Positions 1 through 14,400 of a stretch of DNA of 64,000 nucleotides are shown here, piece after piece. Under the pieces are notes generated by a model. It ran no database searches and was not told where the DNA came from. It saw nothing but the letters and a program-made list of their open reading frames with translations. Source of the stretch: Syngnathus acus (Eukaryota > Chordata > Actinopteri > Syngnathiformes > Syngnathidae); NCBI RefSeq assembly GCF_901709675.1, contig NC_051088.1:12937693-13001692 (forward strand), given 5' to 3'. Every line of letters starts with the position of its first letter. Position 1 is the first letter of the stretch. The position numbers and the translations under genes are program-made.

Positions 1-904
1 CCACACACACATTTGTCTTTTGCTCTCATGAGCCCCTCTGGAGGGCCCGCAGTGGGCAAACAAACAAAGACCTTGAAAATAACCACAGCTGCCAGCGCTC
101 ATCCCTCTGCATAATGACCCAACAGGCATAGAGAGCAAAGTCATATTTCAACAACTGTCACTAGAAAACTGCGGCTGTCGACGGTGTCTTGTCCACAACA
201 TGGAATCATTAGCCTCTGACCATTCAATGCGGATTTTTTCCCCTCCTATCTTTTTTCCCAGCTTGACTGTTAGGCACAGATGCAGCAGCCAATGTGAAAG
301 TTGGAACCTATTAGGAGTACACTACTTTAGATTACATTTCTTGACAGTTGAAATGTAACGTTGTTGGAATAATTTAAGTGAAGCTGGTATTTAGACCTAA
401 CAAACGTGCTGTACTGGCAAGAGTTGTACTATAAAGTAGAAGTAATTTGGTAATAGTTATTTCTAATTGGGATTAAGTAACGTTGAGTGGATCGGATTTC
501 TCAGGGTGTATTTTTTTTGGGTGGGGTTGGGCGGTGGGGGAAATTCAGAACTCGGACTGTTTGAAGAGACAGCTGCTTTTGGAGCAGGCTACTTTATTTG
601 TATACATTTATTTACTGATGAGATTAGCACAGGCCTGACTCGAAAGAGTTGGACAACCATGCCATGCAGTCCTTCATGGTTACCAGAGGAAGTATAACCA
701 GCTTCCTTAATGATGAGGCATTGTCTCCTTTGATATTATTTTCTAACACCCAAGATAATGGAAACATCAGTGGGAAGAACGTAACCCAAGCAGCCCCACA
801 CCCTGTTATGAATGGTAACCTTTGTTTCATTGGTCCTCTAAATGAAAAGTAGCTGAAGTGCCTCTCCAATGCAGTGGGAATTTTCTGAACAGTTTAGCCT
901 CACG

Positions 905-1245
905 AGGGTCATGGGAGCCTATCCTAGCAGTAATCAGGCACTAGGTGGGGGACACCCTGAACTGGTTGCCAGCCAATTACAGGGCACATATCACACTCAA
1001 TACCAGGGCATATATTGACAAAAATCCATTCACAGTCACGCTCACTCCTACGGACAATTTGGAGTCCTCAATTGGTCTACCATGCATGTCTTTGGAATGT
1101 GTGAGGAAACCGGAGTACCCAGAGGAAACCCACGCAGGCAAGGGGAGAACATGCAAACTCCACACAGGAAAGCCAGAGATGGGATCATAACCTGCACCTC
1201 AGTACTGTGAGGCGGACATGCTAACCAATGTCACCGTGCCACCGG
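905..1245 (-). repeat. tRNA-derived SINE-like dispersed repeat, copy 1
   Basis: On the minus strand it begins with a tRNA-like head (GGTTAGCATGTCCGCCTCAC as A-box region, then a degenerate B box). It continues through a body with GTTTGCATGTTCTCC, CCCACGCAGG reversed, and CAACCAGTTCAGGGTG. The same body occurs on the plus strand at 22932-23278. This is a common teleost dispersed repeat. It lies in the intron downstream of syndecan-like exon 3. Confidence 0.6.
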
Positions 1246-1725
1246 ACATGGAAAACAATGGCGGAATAAAAATAAAGTTAAAATAACACTGTCGCAGTCA
1301 ACGTGCACGCCAGATGGTCAGTGCTTGTGTCAGGGATGGATGAAGCTGGGAATTCCACACCATACAAGTGAATAACACAACAGGAAACAGGAGGTCAAAT
1401 GGGAACAACAGTGTCACCATACTCTTGCATGAATGCAATATAACGGAAAGGAAGTCTTGAGTCTGAGATGCCAACCGGACAGAGACACTCAAAGCTTTCA
1501 GCATTCAACGCAGGAAGCCAAATTTCCTTCCTACCACTGTCTTTAGATCTAAATACAGCGTTCGCCTGCCTCATCCAAAACTTACGGTCAACAGCAGTGT
1601 CCTTAGTCAAGGGTCCATGTTTAATTAGTTTTAGAGAAAAGGCTAAATGGTGTAACCTGGGGCGCAATCGGATTGGATTACAACTACGACAATATATTTG
1701 TAACTGAGTTAATGCGGATCTAATG

Positions 1726-2059
1726 CAGAGGTGTCAAACTCATTTTTGTTACGGGCCGCATCGTAGTCATAGGTTCCTTCAGAGGGCCATTATGACTGTC
1801 AACACCTTATATACGGTATATGCTACACAACAAACTGATGAATAAGGGTTTTGAAATCAGAGACTAGAAAAAACTGTTCAAATATTTAAAAAAGATGAAT
1901 ATAATAACAATTGCTGGCAATATCTATTTTTTAAAAGTGAAGACAATTTGGAATTTTAGTATTGACACATGAAGTTGGTGCACAATTTGTCTTCGCAGGC
2001 CATATAAAATCATCTGGTGGGCCATATCAGGCCCCCGGGCCTTGAGTTTGACACCTATG
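1726..2059. mobile_element. hAT-type MITE, copy 1 (334 bp, exact 8-bp target duplication)
   Basis: The element has imperfect terminal inverted repeats CAGAGGTGTCAAACTCA and TGAGTTTGACACCTATG. It is flanked by perfect 8-bp direct repeats ATCTAATG at 1718-1725 and 2060-2067. Eight-base duplications and CAG-starting ends define hAT transposons. It has no coding capacity, so it would need an external transposase. Confidence 0.85.
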
Positions 2060-2407
2060 ATCTAATGTGTCATTATTCAGTCCTATGAAAAAAAAAAACA
2101 GAAGCCGAAAAGGGCACTGCAGGCAATAGAATAAAAATAAAGACATGCTCTCGTCTGTCACGACAAACTTTTTTTGTTTGTCTTTGAAAGATCTTGAAGA
2201 TCTTACAGTGCTGCCATCTCTATTGCTGGGTAAGAGGATGAAAGTGGAGATGTTTAGATCTCCCAGACAAAGCAAAAGCGTCTTGTTTTGACCTGACTGG
2301 CGGCTTGAAGCAGGATGTGAGCATGTCATGGCACACATGCACAGATACACACATATGTGGGAACTCGACTAGGAGTCACACACAATACGTAGTTTCTGCT
2401 CTCTTAC

Positions 2408-5400
2408 TTGTGCTCTCTGAGACTGGAGGCCACGGTGCACTTCCATCATCTTCGCCACTGGGCAGATCTATTGAGACAGTCATAAAAGTTCTTCAGTTTT
2501 GAGCGGAGCGCTAAAAGCAAAATACAAAAGTGTTTAGTGGCAACTGCCAACCTCCAGATGCTTCATCAGCGACAAAGTCTTCATCGTCGCCCAGTAAGCT
2601 CGGCGCCGCCTGGAGATCCTTCTGCTCCACCGAGTCATCTGGCAGAGGAACCTCTCCCCACACCTTGGAGGCCTGTGTCACCTGAAGCAAACACAGAAAG
2701 ATTTATGGAGGGTGAAGTCTTCACGGAGAAAGATTTATGGAGGATTTATGCAGGTTGAAGTCTTCACAGAACAGGGTTACGCCCAGTATTATGTGTGGAC
2801 CCTGGAAGGGTGGAGGAAAAACAAAGGCTGCGGCAGGAAACAAAGCATTCTGACTTGTTTACTTTCAACATTTGTTATCTCTTTGAGGGCTTTTCAAGAG
2901 TTCACACGCAAATAAAAGTTCATGACCCCAGCACTTAACGATACAGATATGACCCACATATATGTCAAACAATGAATTTTCTTTGTTTCCTTGGGAGACT
3001 ATAATATAACTCCACTTCTCACAACCAACCGTTCACCTTAAAATCAACAAGACGATTTAAAGTTCATCTTAGGTTGGCTGTCCTTTAAAAGCTATATTCT
3101 TTTTATTTTCACAATAACTCCCGAGTCTGGCTGAAACCTGTACGGACATATACATCGTAATCCTCGCCAAGGTCAATGAATAAAAGGCCTTGTCTTGAAT
3201 CTATCAGATGTATCTACACGATTTGAGTGAGGAGACTCAAAGTGAGCCAGACGTCCTGCTATCTGATCATCTTGATGGAGCGCAGCCCTGCTTGAGTGCT
3301 TCTGCTTTTCCCGAGCTGCTCAGACGCAGGCTTAGAAGTTTCGATACGACTCTGGCAGGATGACACGGTTGGCATTTACAGCTGGCACGGCCCGCCAGTT
3401 CCTATTTCCACCCAAGTCCGTCATGCTAGTTTTCCCCTTTAAATGGCTCCAGATAATAAATAACTCAATCCATCCCCTCCAAATCCTTTCTCCCCTGACT
3501 GAACACCCTTATAACAACAATCCCGGGGCATTTTCAAAAGGAAACCGCTGACTAAACAAATTCCTTTCAGTGGTGCTAACCAGTCAACCATCAGTAAGAT
3601 CTTGTCGTACATCCCGCTCTTTTGGCCTCGGGTATCATCTGGTTAGGCTAAATCCTGATCGAGAACCTAAAATAATGACTCTAATACTCTAATAATATTT
3701 GCACCTGCTCAAGTATTCTGGGTAAGATTTTGTGTTTTGTACAAGCTTGATTTTCACTTCCAAGGCTGCTAAAAGTTCAACAACATGACAATTGCAAGTT
3801 TCTCTGACTAGAGCCGTAAATAATGATTATTTTCCAAATTCGTCAAGATGACATCTAGTTTTTTCCCCATTCATCATGATTCATTCACTGGGTTGGTCCA
3901 TGCCAAGTCAGAAAAGAAGGAAAGATGTTGATTTTTGTGTAATGAAGAAAAACAAGATGCTTGCAAATGTCTTGAGAGGCTGAAATCTGACGATTTGGAA
4001 AATGTTAAGTTCAACAACGGCTCTAAACAATCACTAATCAAAATAACTGTCGATTATTGTGTCGATTGTATTTTAGATTTCCAGTTAATGGCCCAATGGT
4101 GATTTCCTACACAGCATGATAATAACTCTTCAGGGAACTTTAAATTTCCCAGCTGTGAATAAATAAGGCTGCTGATGCAGCTGCAAGACAAACTGTGGGA
4201 AACATAAAAGGCAACGTCAATTTGTGATCAAGAATTAGCATGTGACCATAGATGGAAATAACAAACTCCAGCGTTAATGCAGGCAGTCAACAGAACCTCC
4301 CCCTCACTGATCTCTTCAAGCTTCTACTTCTCCATGAGCTCTCTTTTTTTATGCGCTCACTCCTTAAAAGCAAGTACCTGTGCTGAGACTCGATGTAGCA
4401 ACACGCAATGGACATGAATGGAATGTAAAGCACACGCTTGACACTGAGAGAAGGCTGAGGTCCACCATGCAGCGCCAGGCACCGGTGAGACATGAGCTGC
4501 AGAAACTAAGCGCCCTTATTCCTGACACATTTCCATTGTTGGCATAGTTAAGACGGTTGAAATAAATTGGCGTTCGTCAAGCTAGTTCTAAATACAGTGC
4601 TGGCAAACGACAGCCGCAGAGATTTTTCTGTGCTTGACTGTACGTGTACATTGAAGAGGATTTTCGAAGCGTGGGGCAACAGAACGGCTTTGTGCGCCTG
4701 GAATGGCGAGTGAGCTGACAAACTGCCACTCACGACACTAAAACTCCAACCTTGGGCCCCTGCTGCATGAAAGGCTTGATGAGTGAGGTCCCAAAGCGCC
4801 GTGCAGCTCTTTTGACATTTCTACAGGGTTTAATCTAAAGTGATTGCACAGGGAGGAAATGGAAAGAAGTTCTTCATTCAACAAACACTCTTTGACAGGT
4901 GCGGGGATTGTCTTCCCAGAAGGTTCCATGACTAACAGGATGGGCGCAACAAAAAAGGGGTTGGGGGGGGACATTGCAAAGACTGAAGAATGGTGGTTTT
5001 TAATTCTTCACGGTCGTCTAGTCAGTCTCCCACACAACATAAAAGTCAGGCTCATACTTGAGCTTTCTCACTTTTGGGCAAATTTGTTCATAGAGGAACT
5101 AATGCCCTTCAGAGACACAAAACATTTTGCAGCGGCAGTTCACATAACAGCCGTAAACTACGCATTGGAATCACAAGGTGGAAATATGGTCAATTAATTG
5201 AATTTTAATCAGATTACGATTTTGGCTCCAGACGATCTCAAAATTCATATAATCGAGAAAAAATGATTATTTGGTGTTTCCTTTCTGAGATGCGCCCCTG
5301 CGTCAGTGGAGATCCAGGCCATATTTAACAGGAGAGTTTGTTTTTTTAATTTAAACATGTTCAATGAATACTGTTCCAAACATGTTCAATAAATGCCGTT

Positions 5401-8400
5401 AAAATGTAAATAATTGTCATTTCAATATTGAACAAAATAATCATGATTATGATTTTATCCATAATTGAGCAGCCCTAGGAAATTCTGAGTAACACATTTA
5501 AAAAAAAAAAAAAAATGGCGTGCCGGCATTCCTGAAGCATGTCGCATGTAACTGAGAAGTGTGGATGTCTGGTGTGACACCATCTTGTCAAGCTGCCCAT
5601 CAATTTTTCACGGATGATTTGGCTTTTTGGCTACCGGAACAGCTGAACAATTTTTGTCATGTAGAAAAAAAAACATTTCCATCTTAACCAGGCTGTGTAA
5701 ATAGAAGTCAAGCCAGCGGAACCCACAGCACACATGGACGGTTGTTGAATGAAGCGTCCAGCCTGTGTGGACACGTTTTTGCCAAATATGGGAAGGAATG
5801 ATGCCCCCCCACCCCCAAAAAAAAGCTCCAATTTAAATTGAGATTAATTCATTTCAAAAGCTTTTACTTGGGCACTTGCTCAAATGTAGACAAGACTTTA
5901 AGAGGGAACTTTATCAGGCTCGAATATCCACCTTAGCATTTTTAGAAGCAAGCTTTCTACGTAGCTTTTTTTTCAGGCCATTTTATTGACGTTTTAATAA
6001 GTAATACAGAGATTTGTTGCGACCGTGGGAGGCACATCATACCCAAATGTTATCAAGCCCAGTTGCCCTAGTCCTCACAAGCTGTGAACTAGAGACCTCC
6101 CAAAGACGCTAAAATTTAACACACACATGGACATGAAATGAAAGACACCAGCTGAAGAGGCACACACTTATCAGATGTCCGTTCCGGTCAGGAATGAGCA
6201 CATTCAGATTTAATAGGTCTGTGGGGGCCAGGCAAGGATTTTGACTGGTAATAAAACCAACTCCTGTGAAGAGAAAAAATATGCTAATTTATGTTAAGAC
6301 TCATGAGGAAAAACAAGTCAAAAGAATAAAAACTCTTTTGTACTTGACATGCATAAAACATAAAAGGGTGTCAAAGCAATGTAAGATATGTAGTGAGTGT
6401 TTCCGGAAACATTTTTGTGAGCGGCTTGCGGGTAAGTTAGGGAGTCAGAGAGCAGCTCCAATTGCCCCAGACGACAGCTGGCCAGTGTGGTACGGCGACT
6501 GGCGGCCACTTGGAAGGGAAGATTAGTGCCAACGTGGCCATCTGAGGCCTGCTTATTTATAACGGAAAGATACGCCATAAAAACACTCACTGTCCCGTAC
6601 ACAGTAAAGAAGTAACACCACAGCGCCTGAAATTAACTTATGATGACGTAATGTGGTTAAGTGCTTTCACCCGAAGCTCCATCAGCCATCTTGGATCCAG
6701 TATCATTCCAGAGCATCAGCTATGACTAACTCACAGATGCACAATTGGGGGTGAAAAGCTTCTCAGCAGCCAACCTAACATCCTCCGCAAATGAGGATCT
6801 TGCATTTCCTTATAAATTGCATGTAGCCCAGTTGGCTCGCGCTAAATTTCAAAGGAATGAGGGAAGCTACTTCAATTAGCAACAATTTTTACAGGATGTA
6901 AAAGTATGAAAATGTTGACACTGCAACTGGGAATCGTTCTTAACTTTTGGTATGTTTTAAGACCACATCAACTTGTCTGATTTTGGAGAGGAAAGCTGTC
7001 GTTGACGCACTGGTTTACCCCCCCCACGGATTTGACTCGCCCTCTCCCCTTTATTTCTCACTCTGAATTCCTGCCTCAGGACCAAATAATTGGACACCAC
7101 CTGTTGACTTGGCCTCACTCATGCTGTCCAACATAATGGCAGGCCAGAACTCGCTCATGGCCCCCCTGTGCACTCCATTAGCTCATCTCTCAAGTGTATG
7201 GGAAAGTTGGCTGAATAAACCCATACCCGAGTACACAGCTTACGCAAGCTTGATTGCAAAAGGAATCAAGTTTTTGACATCTATCAATAAAATAGAGCAT
7301 GGAAAAAACTTTGTCCCTCACAGATGTATTTACCAAAGAGACGGAAAATTAAAGAATTTACTCATTCGGGTTTTAACACAAACCGCAAAAAACACTGAGT
7401 TAATTAACTAGGATTTGTGTGGTTGCCATGGTGATGCTTTAGGAACTCAAAAGCAACTCCAGCATGTTGAGATTTTGCTTTGTAACCCAAGATGCACTTC
7501 AAACTTAGAACATCACAACAGAACCTGCTGTTAAGCCAAGGCGCCATCTTAAGCACATCAAAGTCCTTCTCGCTTTACTTTGGAAGCTTTGTAAAGAGCA
7601 AAACAAAAAAGCAAGTAGGGTAAGAATGAAAATATTCCCCCAATTACATAAATATGTACCGTGATTTCCCATGCATAATGTGCAAAATTTAACTAATTTA
7701 TTGTCCTAAAATCTGGGGTGCGCATTATGCATGGGTACAACAATTTTTGAAGAAAATCTCCCTCGAAATAAAACTTGAAATCACCTTTCTTCTTGTTTGT
7801 TGTCAATCGCGCATCGCATTCAGCCATCCTGCCCAACACACTTAGTCAGTAAAATTCATAATTGACGACATATCGTTTGATGCGATGGTGCAATCCTTGA
7901 TGGTGTATTATTGTCAAATATTGTTTGTTTTTTAATCTCCATCGCAGACCGGATATCATACGGAGGCAGTATCACTGCGCATGCGCACTATGGATCCGAT
8001 GCGCAGAACGGATGCGCAAGACACGTCAGCTATTTAAAGAGCGAGAGTTCAGTTTAATTAGCAGTTTCATCAAAATGGTTAAGAGAGCAAGTTATAGTAT
8101 AGCATTTCAAAAGAAAGTCATTGAAGTGGCAGAAGAATTAGGCAATAGGGCAGCTGCGCGCCAATTTGATGTCAATGAATCAAACATAAGACTCTGGAGG
8201 AAGAAAAAAAATCAATTTGATACAGCGAAGGTTTCAGCAAGAGCACCTGGAAGAGGAAAGAAAGCGGTTGTTCCCAAAGATGATCTTTTTTCTGAAATAA
8301 TTTTACGTTTACGGACTTAAGTAAGAGTCAAAATTTGGGTGCGTATTATACATGAGTACAGGCTTTTTTCCAGCATCGACATGCCATTTTTAGGGTGCGT

Positions 8401-11400
8401 ATTATGCATGGGGGCGTATTATACATGGAAAATTACGGTTATTTATATTTTAAAATGATGACATCAGAAAAGCCAGCGGTGCACCACTTTTCATATCCTT
8501 TACGGACAACCCCCAATGGAAAGTACCTCAAGTGTTTTTGCGAAGCACTACAAGATGAGACAGCTGAATGTGTGAGTGGGGAAGAAGAAATAATAGGCTC
8601 CCTGGAATCCATCCCTGAACCAAAAAAAAAAAGCATTCATACAGCCCACTAGAAAAAAATCTGCATTCATCTGATTATAAAACGTATGATATTGTGATGC
8701 ATCTACTACATTCATAATGAAATCACTTCACTTGACTTATATTGCTTCCTAAAAAACAAATCTATGATTTTACTTGACATTTTTCTTAAGATTGAGTGGC
8801 CTGTGAGGCTTGCAGCTGTTTGAGTGTAGTTGTAGGTTCTTTTGTGACCTCAAGAATGAGTCGTTGTTGCTTGAAATACATTTGGTTGGCCAACCACTCC
8901 TATTCCCACTGTAATGGCTCTCTGACCATGATTCGCTGGTGTTTGAAAGCCTTGGAAAATGCTTTGTAACCTTTTCCAGGTTGATATACATAATTTTTTA
9001 GTCAATTCGATTATTATTTTGTCTGAAATTTCTTTGGATTGGGGCACGTGTTTCTTTTGGAGATCTTGTATTCTATTTTCACTTTGAACTATTTTAAGTG
9101 ATTTCTTTATTCAGCAAAACTTTGCCACTTTTGTTACAGCCTGGGTGTGGCCAATGAAATTTGCTTTTAGTTTTACCAAAACTGGTCTATTTAACCTTTT
9201 GCAAAAGCGTAATCATCTTAATTACTCTTTTGCAAAGGGTCAAATATATTTAGACTTTTTCCCCCCCTTAATAAATAGATAATCATTTAGAATATTCATT
9301 TTCTATTTACTTTACTAATACTAAAATCTTTATTTACGCAGAACAGTTTCTCATTTGCAATGCCAACTTGGCTGCAGACAGCCGAGTAAACAAAGCTGTA
9401 TCATGCTTTGAGGCTTGCCACACTTAATTATAGGCATTGATTATATATTAGCATTGACACAATGGTGATCTAATTTCTTATGAAATATGAGTTATTTTGG
9501 TGGCTCTTTTTCTTGCCAGAAGTAAGATGCCACGGGGGTGGCTCCTCACATTGTGATGTCACAAAGTGAGGTCATTATCTTGGATCGGGCGGGGCTGGTT
9601 CTTGTCGAGGAAGAATTAGCAGGAATGCGTGAGTGAATAGAGGAAAACACCACTTTAGGGGTGTTTTTTTTGTGAAGATCTAGCATTTTAATACTTCTAC
9701 TTAATACTTGGATTGTCTTTGTGAGATATTCACATTGGCTTGATGACCTGAAACATTTCAAGTGTGGTAAATATAAAAAAAAAGTAGAAAGTGGGATTTC
9801 TTCACGGCACTGCACGTTGCACTGGAGTTTGTCTTTGTTTGTCTTGGGTTTCATTCAAATGAAATCCCATAGGATCATGTGCCTGTTAAGAAGTGGTGAC
9901 TAAGTCAATTCTTAGAGCCATGCGTATTTTGACAGGAGATCAACACAGTCAACAGAGATGGAATTCAAGAGGGATACAAAAATACTTCAGGAGCTGTGGA
10001 TCTGCAGGTGCTATTTCACCCTTACACCAAATAACCTGCAGCGTGACTGACTGGATGTGCAACTGAATACGAATGGAAGAGTCAGTCCAGTGAGGCGACA
10101 TCCATGTCTAAATATATTTGCAGTGGATATAGCTCATACATTAAGTGTGCTTTCACAAACATGCACCTCAAAAAATCAAGGTCTGGTGGCCCAGCAGAGA
10201 TTTAGTATAGCAAGGTCATCCGCTGCTGTGATGTGCAACCCTTCCCCCACCTTCCAATTTGAGGTTGGGTTTGGACAAGCACCAATAAACAGAAGAAAGT
10301 GATGACAGACCATTTTGAATTTGGTTTTTTTTGTGTCATCACATTATCCTGTTTCTGCCAAGAGGATTGCTGTAATTCCGTCCGAAATTTAAAAAAATAT
10401 ACTTTTTGGGTCATTTTCAGCATAAGTCTGATGGTAGCATGGAGGCCATGTGCCATTGAGCCACCTTTAATCTTGATATGTGTCAGTAGCAAAGACCACC
10501 TCATGACTACAAACAGAAAATAATGGGAATCACATGCAACTATACTTTTGGATGTAGAGATGTGACCCTAAGATGCAGACTAAAAGGGGACTTCCCAGCA
10601 GGTATCTCCTTTGTTTGGTGAAGGAAGCCATTTATTCCCCCCTCAATCCTGGAATCAAGGCAAATCTTAACCATCTCCCCCCAAAAAAGTCAGTGAGCTT
10701 TACTGCTTTAACTACTATTTACCCTAAAGCAGAGCAACGTGAACATTCCTGAAGCCAATTACTGGGTTGCAGCATGTGAGAGGGGATCAGGTGCCCACTT
10801 TGTCAGCATCAAATAGTCTCTCTGGGATTGGCACACAGCCTCTCCATACGGTTTAAAACCTTTACATTCAGATTGCCTCTGTCACCCTGTGACAAAGGAT
10901 CAAGAGGTGGGACACTAGCAAAACCTGGGTTTATCTTCAGGCGGCTGGATCAAGAAGACGGATCTCGGGAATCCCAGTAATGCAAAGGTGGGATTGCTCA
11001 AGTGGCAATGCACTTTTTCTTTCGGCCGGTTTGAAACCAGGAACTTTAATAGGATAAGCTTATCTGTGTTGTTACGGGCAATACTTACAGTTATTTCTTG
11101 GATTGCACATATTCTTTTTTTTTTTTTTTTAACACCTTCAAATGTCCCTTTGGATTTATTATTCCATTAATTTGATGGAACAGGAACAGACTTTGTTTTT
11201 GAATTTACAGGCAAAATCGTGTTGTTAATTTTTTAACAAGATCTGACACCTGTTTAACAGTTGAATGCTCGTCTGAAGCGTTTTTGGGTTTTTTTTTTTT
11301 TTGCTGCCTCCATGTTTGGAAATGAGTGTACAAATCCGAGACAGCCAGAGAGTGAAAGCAGACTTTGGACAAGCAACATGGCGATATAGCTACAGTATAA

Positions 11401-14400
11401 ATGTTGTTGCTTGGGAGATACACACTTTTGTCCAAGGTCAACAAGAGGCTCGGTGGGAGACAGCCTTGACTTTTCTGCATCATTTACTTTTATAGGAACC
11501 ATTGTAGTAGAGCGCTCAGGAGTGTCATGTTTTTACTATTTGAACCGTGAATCTTGTTTTGACCATTGATGTGACATGCTTCAAGCAATAAACAATAAAA
11601 AAAAAAAAAAAATCCATACAAGCAATGTATGGATGTTTTTTTATTGACAGTGTTGACTGAGTGACGGTAGTTTATTAACTCACCTGGTGAATCATCCTGT
11701 CTAGACTTTAGGCCTGGAGCAAGAGTAGCATTTTTAATCAGACGTACTGATAAGAAGCCTTTTTGTGTGGTTTATAAGATTTAACAAAAACAGGCGTGCA
11801 GTGTGTGTGATCTCAGAAAAGAGAACATTTTAACAACAAACATTCACAAATTGTAATTAAATTCCCAGGTGCTGAATATTAAAGACAACCAGGAATTGTC
11901 GGAATTCACAAATATGACAATAAAAATAATAACAATGTATGTCATCCAATGTACCAAACAAAAGATTTCATGACATTTTTACACGTCACTTTTTACGGGT
12001 CGAAGTTAATCGCGGCCATGTGTTCCCAAACGACACGACTGTGTTTGAAAGAGCTTCTTTGACGTACTTTCTTCTAGACACAGCTGTTTGAAGTAAAACA
12101 CCACAGAGGAGTGGGGGGGGGGGGTTACAACGGCTTAGCACCAACTAACCAAAGGAGCCAATCAACAAAGGACGGTCCAAAAACAGAACCTTGGAAAAAT
12201 GGACCTCACAGGTAAATTTCATCTGTCCTCATAACTCTAATTTGAAGGTGTGCTCACACCTCCAAAAACATCTGGAGTTGATGCACGCATACAAGAAAGG
12301 AGCAAGAAGAAGAAGAAATCTCCCCTTTCATTGGCCGCAGATGTGAGTGGTCCGTTTCCTTCTATAATAAAGCGTAATTACAGGCGTGGGGACTCTGTGT
12401 GCTTGTGTGAAAACACACTGACGACAGGCGCTTGGTTAATCAGCAATGAAGCACAGAAATGTTGCTGCACATCACTCAGATCTCGAGCTTGCAGACAAGC
12501 CAGAACAAGCTCGTTAGACCTTACAGCAGGAAAAGAGTAGACAAGCCTTCAACAGCTCGAAGGTTGAACTCTCCTGAGGTCTTACTACTTGGGATTGAAA
12601 ATAGGATGTCGAACAGCTGTTGTGCATGACGTCTTGTAAAAACCTGCAAGTCTCCCTAGATTATAGTTCGAGGAGCAGGATTTCAAGTTTTTGTGATGCC
12701 ACACGGAAGGGGATCAGTGGTGGTAAAAAAGAAAAGTGTGAATGTGTCCAATTTCCTGGCTGCTCTGTGTAATATAGCTTAGTCAGCAAGAATTCAACAA
12801 GATGTTTGGATTAAGCCGCCATACCGCAATTGTGTCTACTTTTACACGCAATGGAATGCCGGATAATTTCATCATGACTTTTGTGTCAGTGCCATTTATA
12901 TAGAACCACAACCCAGAAAATGTGCACCTTCACCCCTTTTGCTCAACATCAAAGTTACGACGGCGCAAACTACTTGCTTTTCATTTGGATGACACAACGG
13001 TTAGCTTTTCATTGCACCTGCAAGACATTTCATAATGTTAGTGTTAGAAACTAGCCTGTGGCGTTAATAAGAAATGATTTATGATGGTCTATGAAAAGAT
13101 TATCTTAATCTAATCTAAATAAATGGTCTATAAATTCCGTGACAGTTTGTGAGCACTCATTTGCTAGCTTCTCACGCGGTAACAAGGCCTGATGAAGATC
13201 AAAAATTGATAGCAATCTATAAATGATCTTGGACTGGTATTTCAAACCATGATGACACGCAGTCCAGGCTTCTCTAAAATAAATGAGCAGCTCACAAGCA
13301 TGATGAAATGATGAGATCCACGGCTGCAAGAGTGTTGACAAGCCGCTGGAGAGGGTTAATCAGGAACTAAACGGAAAAAATGGACATGAGCGCTCCCCCT
13401 CCGTCTATGCCAGAATATCTTGACAGTTAGCTACACCTCCTGCATGCCCATGTCTCCACCCCTCGTATCCAATACAAAGTCAACCCCCCCACACACACAC
13501 AAGGGAATACAGGGCCTCTTGGTCCTGGCAGAGTCCACTACTCACATAAATCACACATAGACTCGGTGTAGGCAAAGCAACATTTAACTCTCCCTTTTAA
13601 AGTCTTAACTGACGGCCTTGGCCAGAGGTGTGTCCGGCATGAAGATGACTGCAGGGAAAGCGACAACTTTACTGTCCCGATCAAAAGCATAAATCCCTGA
13701 ATCACATATCACTTTTCCACGACTGTCATTCAAAGAAAATAGAGAATACATGAGTGACCGCAGTTGTGAAATATAACTAAAGAAAAGCAGCTGCTGTTCC
13801 CACAACTTGATCCGTCACTGTGGTACGGCGCAGGCCCCATTTGTCACCAGAGACTTGATTAAAAAAAAAAAAAAAAAGTAAAACTTCTCAAGTGTCTACA
13901 CAGGCTGACTCATCGTCCTTCTCACAAAAGTTCAAGTACAAAACTAGCAGATGACATCACTGATTAGCAACACTAACATGCTGACCAACACCATGTGTTT
14001 ATATTGAGAGAGGTCAACACAGCTTGCCCATATTCAAACGTTGGCCGTCTCGTCACGTATGTCCCCGTATATGGCAGTGTGAAATTCGTCAATGCATCAA
14101 ATCTATGTGTCGCTATTGCGGCTAACATAGCGCTGACATCAACATGATTGTCTCTTGCAAAACTGACAGCAACCTAAAGCAAACGTGGAGTCAAACAAAA
14201 GCCATTACCTCACACCGAGTCATGAACACCGAAAAAATTACTGGCTCTCGTTTTTTTTTTTATTGTTATTTTTCATCCTGTCACATTTTTACCGACTATA
14301 GTCTTTTTTGGGGGGTATAGCAATAAAAGTCCTGCCAGTCAGTAGAAACGTGCAGCCACGAGAGGTCAGGGGGACGTGACTCAAAATGTACACTATATGA

